Below are positions 45,665 to 54,757 of a DNA stretch of 64,000 nucleotides, piece after piece (the first letter of the stretch is position 1; each line of letters starts with the position of its first letter). The position numbers and the translations under genes were made by a program. Below the pieces are notes generated by a model, which was not told the DNA's origin, did not search any database, and worked only from the letters and a program-made list of their open reading frames with translations. Source of the stretch: Flavobacterium sp. 245 (GTDB lineage: Bacteria > Bacteroidota > Bacteroidia > Flavobacteriales > Flavobacteriaceae); NCBI RefSeq assembly GCF_004362055.1, contig NZ_SNXB01000007.1:186001-250000 (forward strand), given 5' to 3'.

Positions 45665-46687
45665 TTATCTTGATACTAATGCCGAACCATCGCCATCAAT
45701 CATATTTTCAACTTCTTTCAATGTCACCAAGTTATAATCACCTGCGATAGTATGCTTTAAACAGCAGGCTGCAACAGCAAAATCCAATGCTCTTTGATTA
45801 TTATTTTGATATTGCAGTAAACCGTAAATTAATCCGCCCATAAATGCATCCCCGCTTCCTACGCGGTCAACTACAGGCGTTACTTCTTTAACTGCTGCGC
45901 TGTAAATTGCTTTTCCGTCGTATAAAATCCCGCCAATTCTTTGATGAGAAGCACTAACAGAATAACGCAGTGTCGTTGCAACAACTTTAAGATTCGTAAT
46001 CTCTTCAAACAATTTATCGTACACTGCTGGAAGTGTTTTTTCATCTTGGTAATTAGGATTTACTTTAGGAATTCCCAACATAAAATACGCTGTATCAATA
46101 TCTCCTAAAATAACATTACTATATTTTAGCATTTCTGGCATAACCTCGCTTGGCGTTTTGCCATACTGCCACAATTTTGATCTATAATTTAAATCGCAGG
46201 AAATTGTAATTCCTTTTTTGTGCGCCACTTTAATTGCTTCTAAACAAGCTTCGGCGGCACTTTGGGAAATAGCAGGCGTAATACCGCTCCAATGAAACCA
46301 TTCAGCACCTTCTAGAACTTTTTCCCAGTCAATATTTCCTTTTTGAATAGTTGCCATCGAGCTGTGTGCACGATCGTAAACTACATTGCTTCCGCGAGTT
46401 CCTGCACCTGTTTCAAGAAAATAAATTCCCAAACGCTCTCCTCCATAAACAATGTTTTTAGACTCGACATTCATTTTTCTGATTTCTTTTAATGCAGAAA
46501 AACCAATTTCGTTTTCTGGTAATCTGGTAACAAATTCTGCATTCACGCCATAATTCGCCAAAGAAACAGCTACATTAAATTCTCCACCACCATACGTAGC
46601 ACCAAATGCTGTAGATTGCGAAAAACGTAAATGTCTTTCTGTCGATAAACGCAACATAATTTCTCCAAATGAAACTACTTTACTCAT
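45665..46687 (-). CDS. kdgK: 2-keto-3-deoxygluconate kinase
   Basis: 340 residues, PfkB ribokinase-like fold. N-terminal SFGEIMLRLS and GGGEFNVAVSLANYG are the sugar-binding part, and VDRVGSGDAFMGGLIYGL contains the catalytic Asp and anion hole. It phosphorylates KDG arriving both from UxaA and from KduD, so it is the convergence point of the saturated and unsaturated uronate branches. A repeat-rich 176-bp spacer separates it from uxaC. Confidence 0.93.
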   Translation of the reverse strand: MSKVVSFGEIMLRLSTERHLRFSQSTAFGATYGGGEFNVAVSLANYGVNAEFVTRLPENEIGFSALKEIRKMNVESKNIVYGGERLGIYFLETGAGTRGSNVVYDRAHSSMATIQKGNIDWEKVLEGAEWFHWSGITPAISQSAAEACLEAIKVAHKKGITISCDLNYRSKLWQYGKTPSEVMPEMLKYSNVILGDIDTAYFMLGIPKVNPNYQDEKTLPAVYDKLFEEITNLKVVATTLRYSVSASHQRIGGILYDGKAIYSAAVKEVTPVVDRVGSGDAFMGGLIYGLLQYQNNNQRALDFAVAACCLKHTIAGDYNLVTLKEVENMIDGDGSALVSR

Positions 46688-46722
46688 ATTAATTTTATTT
46701 TTACCAGTAAGTTTTTTTTTCT

Positions 46723-46858
46723 TTTTACCATTAAGATATTAAGAGAATTAAGCTTTCATACTTAATCATTTTTCTTCTTTTATCATTAAGAGCATTAAGC
46801 TTAATGTTCTTTGTTTTTACCATTTCAACTTAATTAACTTAATCTCTTAATGGTAAAA
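46723..46858. repeat. long imperfect inverted repeat (TTAAG family) between kdgK and uxaC
   Basis: The 30-base arms 46723-46752 and 46829-46858 are complementary with three mismatches. Key unit: TTTTACCATTAAGA with following ATTAAG units. A further ATCATTAAGAGCATTAAGC copy lies between them. The element resembles a miniature mobile or intergenic repeat, inserted within an operon. Confidence 0.7.
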
Positions 46859-46863
46859 TATAT

Positions 46864-48267
46864 TTAGAATTTGAAATATTCTTTTGCATTATTGTATGAA
46901 ATATCAGAAACTAATTTTCCAATCCATTCCATGTCATTTGGCAGTTCTCCACGTTTGATTTCATCTCCAAGAAGATTACATAAAATACGTCTGAAATATT
47001 CGTGTCTTGGGAATGATAAAAAGCTTCTAGAATCTGTAAGCATTCCAACAAAACAGCTGATTAATCCCATATTAGAAAGCGCATTTAACTGCTTTGTCAT
47101 TCCGTCTTTCTGATCTAAAAACCACCATCCAGAACCAAATTGTACTTTTCCGCGAACGCTTCCGTCGTTGAAATTTCCAATCATAGTTGCCATTACTTCA
47201 TTATCTGCAGGATTTAAATTGTAGATAATCGTTTTTGACAATTTATCTTTACTATCTAAAGCATTTAAAAAACTTGATAATTTTTGCGCTTGCGGATAAT
47301 CTCCAATAGAATCCCATCCAGTATCTGGACCTAAAATTCTATGCATACGCGCATTGTTGTTTCTTAAAGCCCCTAAGTGAAACTGCTGTACCCATCCAAA
47401 TTCATGATACGTTTCAGATAAGAATAATAAAATGGCACTTTGGAATTTCAATGCTTCTTCTGGAGTCAAAACTCCATTTTCTCTTTTCTTTTTGAAAATA
47501 GCGCTTACTTCATTTTCAGTGAAATTCTCAAAATAAATTTGATCAAGTCCGTGATCGCTTAATTTACATCCGTTTTCATTAAAGAATTCAATTCTTTTTC
47601 TCAGTGCTGCACGTAAATCAGTATAAGTTTCGATTGCAATACCTGACACTTCCCCCAAAGTATCAACATATGCGTTATATCCATCATTAGAAATTAAAAT
47701 CGCTTTATCAGGTCTGAAAGCTGTACTCATTTTAGTCCCAATTGGGTTTTGAGCCAATTTTTTATGAAACTCTAAACTATCAATTGGATCTTCAGTTGTA
47801 CAAACCAATTCGGCATTTACTTTTTTAAGAAGATTTTGCGTGCTGTAAGCTTGCGAATTTATTTTTTCAGAAGTTTCGATATAAATCTTCTCAGCCGATT
47901 TTTCATTCAAAAGATCATAAATATCAAAATAGCGAGCCAATTCCAAATGTGTCCAGTGATACAAAGGATTACGCATTGTGTACGGAACTGTTTTTCCCCA
48001 GTTTAAGAACTTATCTTTATCAGATCCATTTCCTGTTACAAACTGCTCGTTAATTCCTAAAGTACGCATTGCACGCCACTTGTAGTGATCTCCGTTAATC
48101 CAAACCTGCGTAATATTGTCAAAAATTTTATCTTCGGCAATAAACTGTGGGTTTAAGTGATTATGGTAATCAATAATTGGCTGGTTTTTAGAATAATTAT
48201 GATATAATTCTTCAGCAAATTTATTTTCTAATAAAAAATTATCGTTTATGAATGTATTCGCGCTCAT
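46864..48267 (-). CDS. uxaC: uronate isomerase
   Basis: I take the ATG at 48267 (467 residues, MSANTFINDNFLLEN), which has an AAAGAAGAC ribosome-binding region and leaves a normal 25-bp gap. The ATG at 48318 would overlap kduD. The amidohydrolase-like fold starts IIDYHNHLNPQ with the metal-binding HxH, and has RPDKAILI, GWVQQFHLGALRNNN and CFVGMLTDSRSFLSFPRHEYF near the end. It isomerises D-galacturonate to tagaturonate, and D-glucuronate to fructuronate in the family. It is the first enzyme of the saturated branch. Confidence 0.95.
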   Translation of the reverse strand: MSANTFINDNFLLENKFAEELYHNYSKNQPIIDYHNHLNPQFIAEDKIFDNITQVWINGDHYKWRAMRTLGINEQFVTGNGSDKDKFLNWGKTVPYTMRNPLYHWTHLELARYFDIYDLLNEKSAEKIYIETSEKINSQAYSTQNLLKKVNAELVCTTEDPIDSLEFHKKLAQNPIGTKMSTAFRPDKAILISNDGYNAYVDTLGEVSGIAIETYTDLRAALRKRIEFFNENGCKLSDHGLDQIYFENFTENEVSAIFKKKRENGVLTPEEALKFQSAILLFLSETYHEFGWVQQFHLGALRNNNARMHRILGPDTGWDSIGDYPQAQKLSSFLNALDSKDKLSKTIIYNLNPADNEVMATMIGNFNDGSVRGKVQFGSGWWFLDQKDGMTKQLNALSNMGLISCFVGMLTDSRSFLSFPRHEYFRRILCNLLGDEIKRGELPNDMEWIGKLVSDISYNNAKEYFKF

Positions 48268-48292
48268 GTCTTCTTTAAATAAAAATTGAGAA

Positions 48293-49084
48293 TTATTCTT
48301 CGTTTGATGGTTTTCCAATTGTAGCTAGAATACCGCCGTCAACGTATAAAATGTGACCATTTACAAAATCACTAGCTTTTGAAGACAAAAATATTGCCGC
48401 ACCAGCCAAATCACTTGGATCACCCCATTTTGCCGCCGGAGTTCTGCTGATGATAAAATCATTAAAAGGATGTCCATCAACTCTAATAGGTTTTGTTTGT
48501 TCTGTTGCAAAATATCCAGGCCCAATTCCGTTGATTTGAACATTGTATTTTGCCCATTCTGTTGCCATATTTTTAGTCAGCATTTTCAAGCCGCCTTTTG
48601 CTGCAGCATATGCAGAAACCGTATTTCTTCCCAACTCACTCATCATCGAGCAAATATTGATAATCTTGCCTTCTCTTCTTGCGATCATGCCTTTTGCAAC
48701 ATGCTTCGAAACAATAAACGGACTTACTAAATCAATATCAATTACTTCTCTGAAATCAGCAACTTCCATTTCAATCAACGGAATTCTTTTAATGATTCCG
48801 GCATTGTTGATTAAAATAGCGATTGGACCAACTTCGTTTTCAATTTTCTGAACAGCTTCTGCAACTTCTTTTTCTTCAGTTACATTAAACTTATATCCTA
48901 CAGCATTTATTCCTTCACTTTTTAATTCATTTACAGCATCATCAATTTTTTGCTGTGAAGAATTTCCGTTCACAACAATTGTCGCTCCCGCTTGACCTAA
49001 TCCTTTTGCCATTGCCATTCCCAGTCCGTGTGTACTTCCTGTGATTAAAGCAACTTTTCCATTTATATCAAATAAGTTTGTCAT
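48293..49084 (-). CDS. kduD: 2-dehydro-3-deoxy-D-gluconate 5-dehydrogenase (KduD-type SDR)
   Basis: 263 residues, classical short-chain dehydrogenase: TGSTHGLG cofactor loop, NNAG, catalytic Ser in ICSMMSELG and YAAAK. Automatic annotation might say gluconate 5-dehydrogenase. Adjacency to kduI (5 bp) and to the KDG kinase and aldolase makes KduD much more likely, reducing 2,5-diketo-3-deoxygluconate to KDG. Six residues before the end it carries the usual YVDGG block. Confidence 0.88.
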   Translation of the reverse strand: MTNLFDINGKVALITGSTHGLGMAMAKGLGQAGATIVVNGNSSQQKIDDAVNELKSEGINAVGYKFNVTEEKEVAEAVQKIENEVGPIAILINNAGIIKRIPLIEMEVADFREVIDIDLVSPFIVSKHVAKGMIARREGKIINICSMMSELGRNTVSAYAAAKGGLKMLTKNMATEWAKYNVQINGIGPGYFATEQTKPIRVDGHPFNDFIISRTPAAKWGDPSDLAGAAIFLSSKASDFVNGHILYVDGGILATIGKPSNEE

Positions 49085-49089
49085 AATTC

Positions 49090-49929
49090 TTATCTTAAAT
49101 CTGTGATTTTACAAACATCCATATCTCCATAATCTAAATTTTCACCTGCCATTCCCCAAATAAAAGTATAATTACTAGTTCCTGAACCAGAGTGAATTGA
49201 CCATGGTGGAGAAATAACTGCTTGATGATTGTTCATCCAAATATGTCTTGTTTCTTGTGGCTGTCCCATAAAGTGACAAACGGCCTGATTTTCTGGAACA
49301 TCTAAATAGAAATAAACTTCCATTCTACGATCGTGTACGTGCGCTGGCATTGTATTCCAAACACTTCCTGGGTTTAATTCTGTCATTCCCATTTGCAATT
49401 GGCAGGTTGTTACTACACTTCCAATAATCATTTGATTTACTGTACGGTGATTCGCAGTTTCCATTGCACCTAAGTTTAATTTATTTGCTTCAGCCAAACT
49501 TACTTTTACCGTTGGGTAAGTTGTGTGAGCTGGTGCCGAATTGATATAATACTTAGCTGGATTACTAGCATCAGTACTTTTGAAAATTACTTCTTTATTA
49601 CCGCTCCCGATGTATAAAGCATCCTTAAAACCTAACTCATAAGTTGTTCCTTCAACGACAACAGAACCGTTTCCTCCAACATTGATAATACCTAATTCTC
49701 TTCTTTCTAAAAAATAAGGCGCTTTCAACGGATCAATTGTTTCTAAAACCAAATCTCCTTTTACAGGTACTGCAGATCCAGCAATATATCTATCATAGTG
49801 AGAATAAACTAAAACAACTTCATCTTCCTGCATTAAGTCATCAATTAAGAATTCTTCTCTCAATTGTTGTGTGTCATATTTTTTTACTGCTTCGGGGCTA
49901 GACGCGTATCTTGAACTATATTTTGTCAT
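49090..49929 (-). CDS. kduI: 5-dehydro-4-deoxy-D-glucuronate isomerase
   Basis: 279 residues, cupin-type isomerase. Metal ligands are seen in MPAHVHDRRMEVYFYLDV (His, His, Glu) and in PWSIHSGSGTSNYTFIWGMAGEN (His). It converts the product of unsaturated-uronyl hydrolases into 2,5-diketo-3-deoxygluconate, the substrate of KduD. It opens the catabolic operon: the -7 box TAAATTTG (49965-49958) and LacI palindrome lie directly upstream. Confidence 0.96.
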   Translation of the reverse strand: MTKYSSRYASSPEAVKKYDTQQLREEFLIDDLMQEDEVVLVYSHYDRYIAGSAVPVKGDLVLETIDPLKAPYFLERRELGIINVGGNGSVVVEGTTYELGFKDALYIGSGNKEVIFKSTDASNPAKYYINSAPAHTTYPTVKVSLAEANKLNLGAMETANHRTVNQMIIGSVVTTCQLQMGMTELNPGSVWNTMPAHVHDRRMEVYFYLDVPENQAVCHFMGQPQETRHIWMNNHQAVISPPWSIHSGSGTSNYTFIWGMAGENLDYGDMDVCKITDLR

Positions 49930-49943
49930 AATTTCTAAATTAA

Positions 49944-49965
49944 TGTAATCGATTGCACAAATTTA
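49944..49965 (-). promoter_or_regulatory. kduI promoter with overlapping LacI-type operator
   Basis: TGTAATCGATTGCA (49944-49957) abuts TAAATTTG (49965-49958 on the minus strand). The operator would cover the transcription start, 15 bp from the kduI ATG. This arrangement is repeated at exuT (52962-52983). Confidence 0.75.
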
Positions 49966-50028
49966 ATTTTTTATATTGAAAAACCATAATTCAAACCAAA
50001 AAATTATTTCACTTAAACCTATTTTTCT

Positions 50029-51345
50029 TTACAATTCTACTTTTTTCATTTTTGGAACCAGTATATGCATGATAAGCCATGCTAGTAAATAAGAACATCC
50101 ACAAATGCAGAACATAATAAAGTATCCCGTTTCGATTTTACCAATTTTTGTATAATAAACGAACATATTTTTTTGAACCACCAAAGTTAGTAGAATACCT
50201 CCTAGAGCACCGAACATCCCTCCCATTCCCGTAACAGAAGCTGTGGCTTTTTTAGGAAACATATCTGAAACCGTAGTAAAAATATTAGCACTCCAAGCCT
50301 GATGCGCAGAAACAGCCAAACCAATAACTAAAACGGCCCACCACATATTTATGGTTCCTAAATATTGTGAAAACAAAACCGGCAAAACTGCAAACGCATA
50401 GAGCAACATACTTGTTTTGCGAGCTTTAAAAGCCGGCCAATTATTATTGATTAATTTCAAAGGAAGCCAGCCACCGCCAATACTTCCCACGCTTCCAATC
50501 ATGTAAACAAGGGCGCAAGGCCAAATAATTTCTGTCGCTGTAAGTTTGTATTCCTTCATCAAAAAATCTGGAAGCCAAAATAAATAAAACCACCAAACCG
50601 GATCTGTCAGCAATTTACCAATTGCAAATGCCCATGTTTGACGAAATGACAACAATTTTATCCATGAAACTTTTTCTGCTGAATCTTCTACTGTAGTTTC
50701 ATTCTGATCAGCAGTTATGTATTCTAATTCTGCTTGAGACAGACGTTTTTGTTTTTGAGGCACTTCATATAATAAAAACCACAACAAAAGCCAAACAAAA
50801 CCAACAATACCGGTTAAAATAAACGCCCATTGCCAGCCATAATTTTCAGCAATATACGGCACCGTTAATGGCACAATGATCGCACCAATATTACTTCCCG
50901 AATTAAAAATTCCAGTTGCCAATGCTCTTTCTTTCTGCGGAAACCATTCGGCTGTTGCTTTTATCGCCGCCGGAAAATTTCCTGCTTCTGTAATTCCTAA
51001 AAATACGCGTGCTATTAAAAAACCACCTGTTCCTGTTGCCAACGCATGACCAATTGCTGCCAAACTCCACAAACCAGTTGCAATTGCATAGCCTAATTTT
51101 GTACCTAATTTATCAATAATTCCACCTGCAACCAGCATTCCAAGCGCATAAGCAATTTTAAACGCCAATTCAATATTCGAATAATCAATAACATCTTGTT
51201 CAGGTGTCCAATGAAAAGCTTCTGCCAAAAAAGGTCTAAGGTAACTTATTACATTTCTGTCTAAATAATTGACAGTCGTTGCAAAAAAAACTAAACTACA
51301 AATAGTCCAGCGGTATTTTCCTATTGCTTCATTAGCTTGATTCAT
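50029..51345 (-). CDS. exuT: MFS hexuronate transporter (ExuT-type) 1
   Basis: 438 residues with about 12 membrane segments. The N-terminal YRWTICSLVFFATTVNYLDRNVISYL and FLGITEAGNFPAAIKATAEWFPQKERALATGIFNSGSNIGA regions, quoted here as landmarks NYLDRN and GEAGNFPAAI-like, are typical of the ACS/ExuT branch of the major facilitator superfamily. It should import galacturonate or glucuronate across the inner membrane by proton symport. It follows the second transporter by 43 bp. Its stop is 63 bp from the kduI promoter. Confidence 0.88.
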   Translation of the reverse strand: MNQANEAIGKYRWTICSLVFFATTVNYLDRNVISYLRPFLAEAFHWTPEQDVIDYSNIELAFKIAYALGMLVAGGIIDKLGTKLGYAIATGLWSLAAIGHALATGTGGFLIARVFLGITEAGNFPAAIKATAEWFPQKERALATGIFNSGSNIGAIIVPLTVPYIAENYGWQWAFILTGIVGFVWLLLWFLLYEVPQKQKRLSQAELEYITADQNETTVEDSAEKVSWIKLLSFRQTWAFAIGKLLTDPVWWFYLFWLPDFLMKEYKLTATEIIWPCALVYMIGSVGSIGGGWLPLKLINNNWPAFKARKTSMLLYAFAVLPVLFSQYLGTINMWWAVLVIGLAVSAHQAWSANIFTTVSDMFPKKATASVTGMGGMFGALGGILLTLVVQKNMFVYYTKIGKIETGYFIMFCICGCSYLLAWLIMHILVPKMKKVEL

Positions 51346-51388
51346 GGTTGGTTGGTTTAAATTGGTTGGTTAGTCAGTAAAAATCTTT

Positions 51389-52858
51389 TTAAAGATCTGT
51401 AATCGGGCTGTATTTTGGAACCAATGATTTCATTACCATCCAGCCTATTAAATAACAAACGGCACAGATCGAAAATATGATAAAATATCCAGCTTCAATT
51501 CCTTTAAATCCCATAAAAAGCATATTAGTATCTTTAGCGTAATCAAACAAAACTCCTGATCCCTTATTGATTACAGTTGAACCAATTCCGCCCGCCAAAC
51601 CACCAATTCCTGTAATGGTTGCAATTGCTTTTTTAGGAAACATATCTCCTACAGTTGTAAAAATATTTGCCGACCAAGACTGATGCGCAGCACCTGCAAT
51701 TCCAATAATAATTACCGGAATCCAATAACTGATATACCCTAATGGCTGTGCTATCAATGCTAATAATGGGAAAAATGCAAAAATCAACATCGCTCTCATC
51801 CTTCCTTCGTACGGATTCATTCCTTTTTTCTCTACGAAATAAGTTGGAAGCCAACCACCAATAATTGACAATAAAGTGATCATGTACAGTACAAATAATG
51901 GCAATGCCGCTTCAGTAGAATCCATTCCGTAAACAGAACTTAAATAAGCTGGAGTCCAGAACAAGAAAAACCACCAAACACCGTCTGTCATGAATTTACC
52001 AAACGCAAAAGCCCATGTCTGTTTGTATTTAAAACATTCTTTTAATGATACTTTTGAAGAAGTTTCTGGAACAAAACTTTCTAGTTTGCTTTCAGCAATA
52101 TCATCTTGCTGAATATAAGCCAATTCTTCCTTAGATACATTTTTATGATTTTCTGGTTTATCATACATGAAAAGCCAAAATCCCATCCAGATAAATCCTA
52201 ATGCTCCAATAATAATAAAAGACATTTCCCAGCCAAAAGATTTAGCAATAAAAGGGATTGTAACTGGCGCTGCCAAGGCCCCAACTGTTGCACCAGCATT
52301 AAAAATACTAGTTGCAAAAGCCCTGTCTTTTTTTGGAAAATATTCTGCTGTAGTTTTGATTGCAGCTGGAAAGTTTCCGGCTTCACCAACTGCCAGAACG
52401 AAACGTGCAAAAATAAATAAATCGACACTTACACTGATTACCAATGAAGTATCACTTATAGATGAAATCACTTCTTTTGAACCTTCAAAACCTAATAACC
52501 AATTTCCAGTAATAATTCCCGAAGTTGCAATGCCACAAAAAGCATGAAGACAAGCACCTATAGACCAGATTCCGATTGCCCAAAGAAATCCTTTTTTAGT
52601 ATCCATCCAATCTACAAATCGTCCAGCAAACAGCAATGAAACTGCATAAAAAATAGAAAACAATGCGGTTATATTTCCGTAATCATTATTAGTCCAATGA
52701 AATTCTGGCGCAATAAAATCGCTCCATGTCAGCGAAAGAACCTGACGGTCTAAATAATTGATTGTAGTTGCAAAAAATAGCAACCCACAAATGCTCCATC
52801 GATATTTTCCTATTGATTTGCTGCTTTGGCTGGTAGTAACTGAATCTTTTTGGCTCAT
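51389..52858 (-). CDS. exuT: MFS hexuronate transporter (ExuT-type) 2
   Basis: 489 residues, a clear paralogue of the neighbour: YRWSICGLLFFATTINYLDRQ, VGEAGNFPAAIKTTAEYFPKKDRAFATSIFNAG and AAHQSWSANIFTTVGDMFPKKA. It has an extra stretch after the third segment (around residues 105-140, with SGIITGNWLLGFEGSKEVISS). Two tandem permeases may divide galacturonate and an unsaturated or ketodeoxy uronate between them; this is inference. It is the first gene after the promoter at 52962-52983. Confidence 0.88.
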   Translation of the reverse strand: MSQKDSVTTSQSSKSIGKYRWSICGLLFFATTINYLDRQVLSLTWSDFIAPEFHWTNNDYGNITALFSIFYAVSLLFAGRFVDWMDTKKGFLWAIGIWSIGACLHAFCGIATSGIITGNWLLGFEGSKEVISSISDTSLVISVSVDLFIFARFVLAVGEAGNFPAAIKTTAEYFPKKDRAFATSIFNAGATVGALAAPVTIPFIAKSFGWEMSFIIIGALGFIWMGFWLFMYDKPENHKNVSKEELAYIQQDDIAESKLESFVPETSSKVSLKECFKYKQTWAFAFGKFMTDGVWWFFLFWTPAYLSSVYGMDSTEAALPLFVLYMITLLSIIGGWLPTYFVEKKGMNPYEGRMRAMLIFAFFPLLALIAQPLGYISYWIPVIIIGIAGAAHQSWSANIFTTVGDMFPKKAIATITGIGGLAGGIGSTVINKGSGVLFDYAKDTNMLFMGFKGIEAGYFIIFSICAVCYLIGWMVMKSLVPKYSPITDL

Positions 52859-53232
52859 GGTTATTGTAAAAATTTAGGTTTTTTAGTTAGTTTGTTTTAT
52901 CCCTCAATTCGAATTTAAAAGCACTAAAAAACAATGATTTAATACAAATAAAACAAATTAATGTAATCGATTGCACAAATATAGTTTTTAATCTTTATAA
53001 ACCAAATAAATTATATAAAAAATTATTTTATCCTATTAAATAAACATATAGAATAAAAAAAATACCACAATATTACATATTAAACAATATATTTGTTAAA
53101 TATCAAAGTACCAAATTCATCCGTTTAAAGTGCTAAAATTGTCCTGAAACAGGAACACTCACTTACCAGTGCTTTTACAATGTTTTTCTCTTAGAATAAA
53201 GTAAATCAATTCCTTATATTTAAATTAAAAAA
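52859..53232. other. 374-bp divergent region between exuT and the esterase gene
   Basis: It contains the LacI palindrome and exuT -7 box. On the esterase side there is an imperfect inverted repeat TCCTG/CAGGA (53142-53154) and AT-rich sequence. The ACAGG decamer tandem is not present here. Confidence 0.6.
52962..52983 (-). promoter_or_regulatory. exuT promoter with overlapping LacI-type operator
   Basis: TGTAATCGATTGCA (52962-52975) abuts TATATTTG (52983-52976 on the minus strand, fits TAnnTTTG). The leader to the transporter ATG is about 110 nt. Confidence 0.7.
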
Positions 53233-54165
53233 ATGAAAGCCATTTTTTACCCTAAATCACTCATTATTCTCGTTTTGCTTACTTTAACTATTAATCAGAT
53301 TCAAGCGCAAAGCCAAACAATTCCTTTATGGAGCAAAATTCCGGATGAAATTATTTCTGCAGATTATCAAGAAAAGCAAACTATAAAAGATGGAATTCTT
53401 CAAAGCACAAGTTTTGTTACAATTCCAACTTTAAGCATTTTTATTCCGAAAGATGTTAAACCAAACCAGACCGCTGTAATTATTTTTCCTGGCGGTGGCT
53501 ATTCTCACCTTTCTATGGATAAAGAAGGAACAAAAGTGGCAAACTGGCTGAATAGTTTAGGAATTACCGCCTTTGTTTTAAAGTATCGTCTGCCAAGCGA
53601 TTTAATCATGAAAAACAAAAACATTGGACCGCTACAGGATGCTCAGGAAGCAATGCGTTACGTACGTGAAAATGCTTTAAAGTGGAATATCGACAGCAAT
53701 AAAATTGGTATAATCGGATTTTCAGCTGGTGGTCATCTCGCATCAACTTTGGCAACACATTATGATGACAAAATTTATGAAACAGCATCAAAAACTAGTG
53801 CACGCCCTGATTTTTCGCTTTTAATTTATCCTGTTATTTCCATGGAAAATAATATCACGCACAAAGGATCACAAACTAATTTATTAGGAAACAATCCATC
53901 GCAAACTTTGATTGATTCTTTTTCAAATGATAAAAAAGTAACACCGCAGACTCCTCCCGCTTTTTTAATACACGCAACAGACGATACTGCAGTTTTACCC
54001 GAAAACAGTATCAATTATTATCTAGCACTCAAAAAAAACGGAGTTACATCTGAGTTACATTTATATGAGAATGGAGGGCACGGTTTTGGTCTAGGGGTAA
54101 AAGATACTAGCAAGAACTGGACAAAAGATTGCGAAGAATGGCTTAAAATTCACGGATATTACTAA
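53233..54165 (+). CDS. secreted alpha/beta-hydrolase esterase, paralogue of the esterase half at 27206
   Basis: 310 residues, signal peptide ending IQAQ (residue 26). The catalytic set is complete: IIFPGGGY oxyanion loop, GFSAGG with Ser164, HATDD with Asp250/251 and GGHGFG with His283. It is strongly similar along its entire length to residues 30-310 of the protein at 27206, including NSLGI.AFVLKYRLPSDLIMKN, but stops where the GH43-like part begins. Likely a carbohydrate acetyl- or acyl-esterase acting on pectin oligomers. It is divergent from the exuT genes and followed by a hairpin terminator. Confidence 0.85.
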   Translation: MKAIFYPKSLIILVLLTLTINQIQAQSQTIPLWSKIPDEIISADYQEKQTIKDGILQSTSFVTIPTLSIFIPKDVKPNQTAVIIFPGGGYSHLSMDKEGTKVANWLNSLGITAFVLKYRLPSDLIMKNKNIGPLQDAQEAMRYVRENALKWNIDSNKIGIIGFSAGGHLASTLATHYDDKIYETASKTSARPDFSLLIYPVISMENNITHKGSQTNLLGNNPSQTLIDSFSNDKKVTPQTPPAFLIHATDDTAVLPENSINYYLALKKNGVTSELHLYENGGHGFGLGVKDTSKNWTKDCEEWLKIHGYY

Positions 54166-54167
54166 AT

Positions 54168-54217
54168 AAAAAAAAGGGCTTTTAGATTGGCTAACGTGTA
54201 ACCAAATCTAAAAGCCC
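54168..54217. terminator. hairpin terminator after the esterase
   Basis: GGGCTTTTAGATT and GG (54176-54190) pair with CC and AATCTAAAAGCCC (54202-54217) with one bulge. An A run precedes it (54168-54175), so the minus strand has the better T tail, while the plus strand ends CCCGTT. Probably bidirectional. Confidence 0.65.
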
Positions 54218-54757
54218 GTTAAAAATTTTGACTTCTTGTATTTATCTTGCAAATTTATACAATGTACCCACGATCAATGAATATGTCAAACTTCTAAAAT
54301 AAAACTTGTTTCTCCAAAAACTAGTAATAATCCATAGAAATCTTTAATGATGATTAAAAAAGGCAAAAACATCTTAAATCTCTATTTCTATACCACAAAT
54401 TTACCCAGCTGTAAAACGAAAACATTACGGTTTTCCTCATTCAAACAAAATATTTTTATTGCCTTTCAAGTTTTTGGCTTAAAAAATCACCTAATAAACT
54501 GATATTAAGCAATTAACAATCTTAAATATCAAAACCAAAAATTTTCAAAAAAATAAAATTTAACTTTCTCTTTACATTATTTCTTATCCTAGATTAACAA
54601 ACAATCTTACAAGATCCTTATACATTTGTAAAACAATTTAAAAGTTCAAGGAAATGATTGTTTTGAAAATGATCAAAAATCAGAAAAATCATTTCTTGTT
54701 CTAGATTAAGTTGAAACAATTTTAATTATAATAATTTTGTCATGTAAATTAGTAATT
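54218..54757. other. AT-rich intergenic region with a direct repeat
   Basis: No credible gene. The 19-base sequence ATTTCTTATCCTAGATTAA (54579-54597) recurs with two mismatches at 54691-54709, upstream of the small receiver-like gene. It may be a pair of binding sites. The function is unknown. Confidence 0.45.

Noticed and set aside
53141..53163. TCCTGAAACAGGA near the solo esterase as a sixth ACAGG module
   Set aside because: It contains one ACAGG and one inverted half, not two direct repeats 10 bp apart, and no TAnnTTTG box lies 23 bp downstream.
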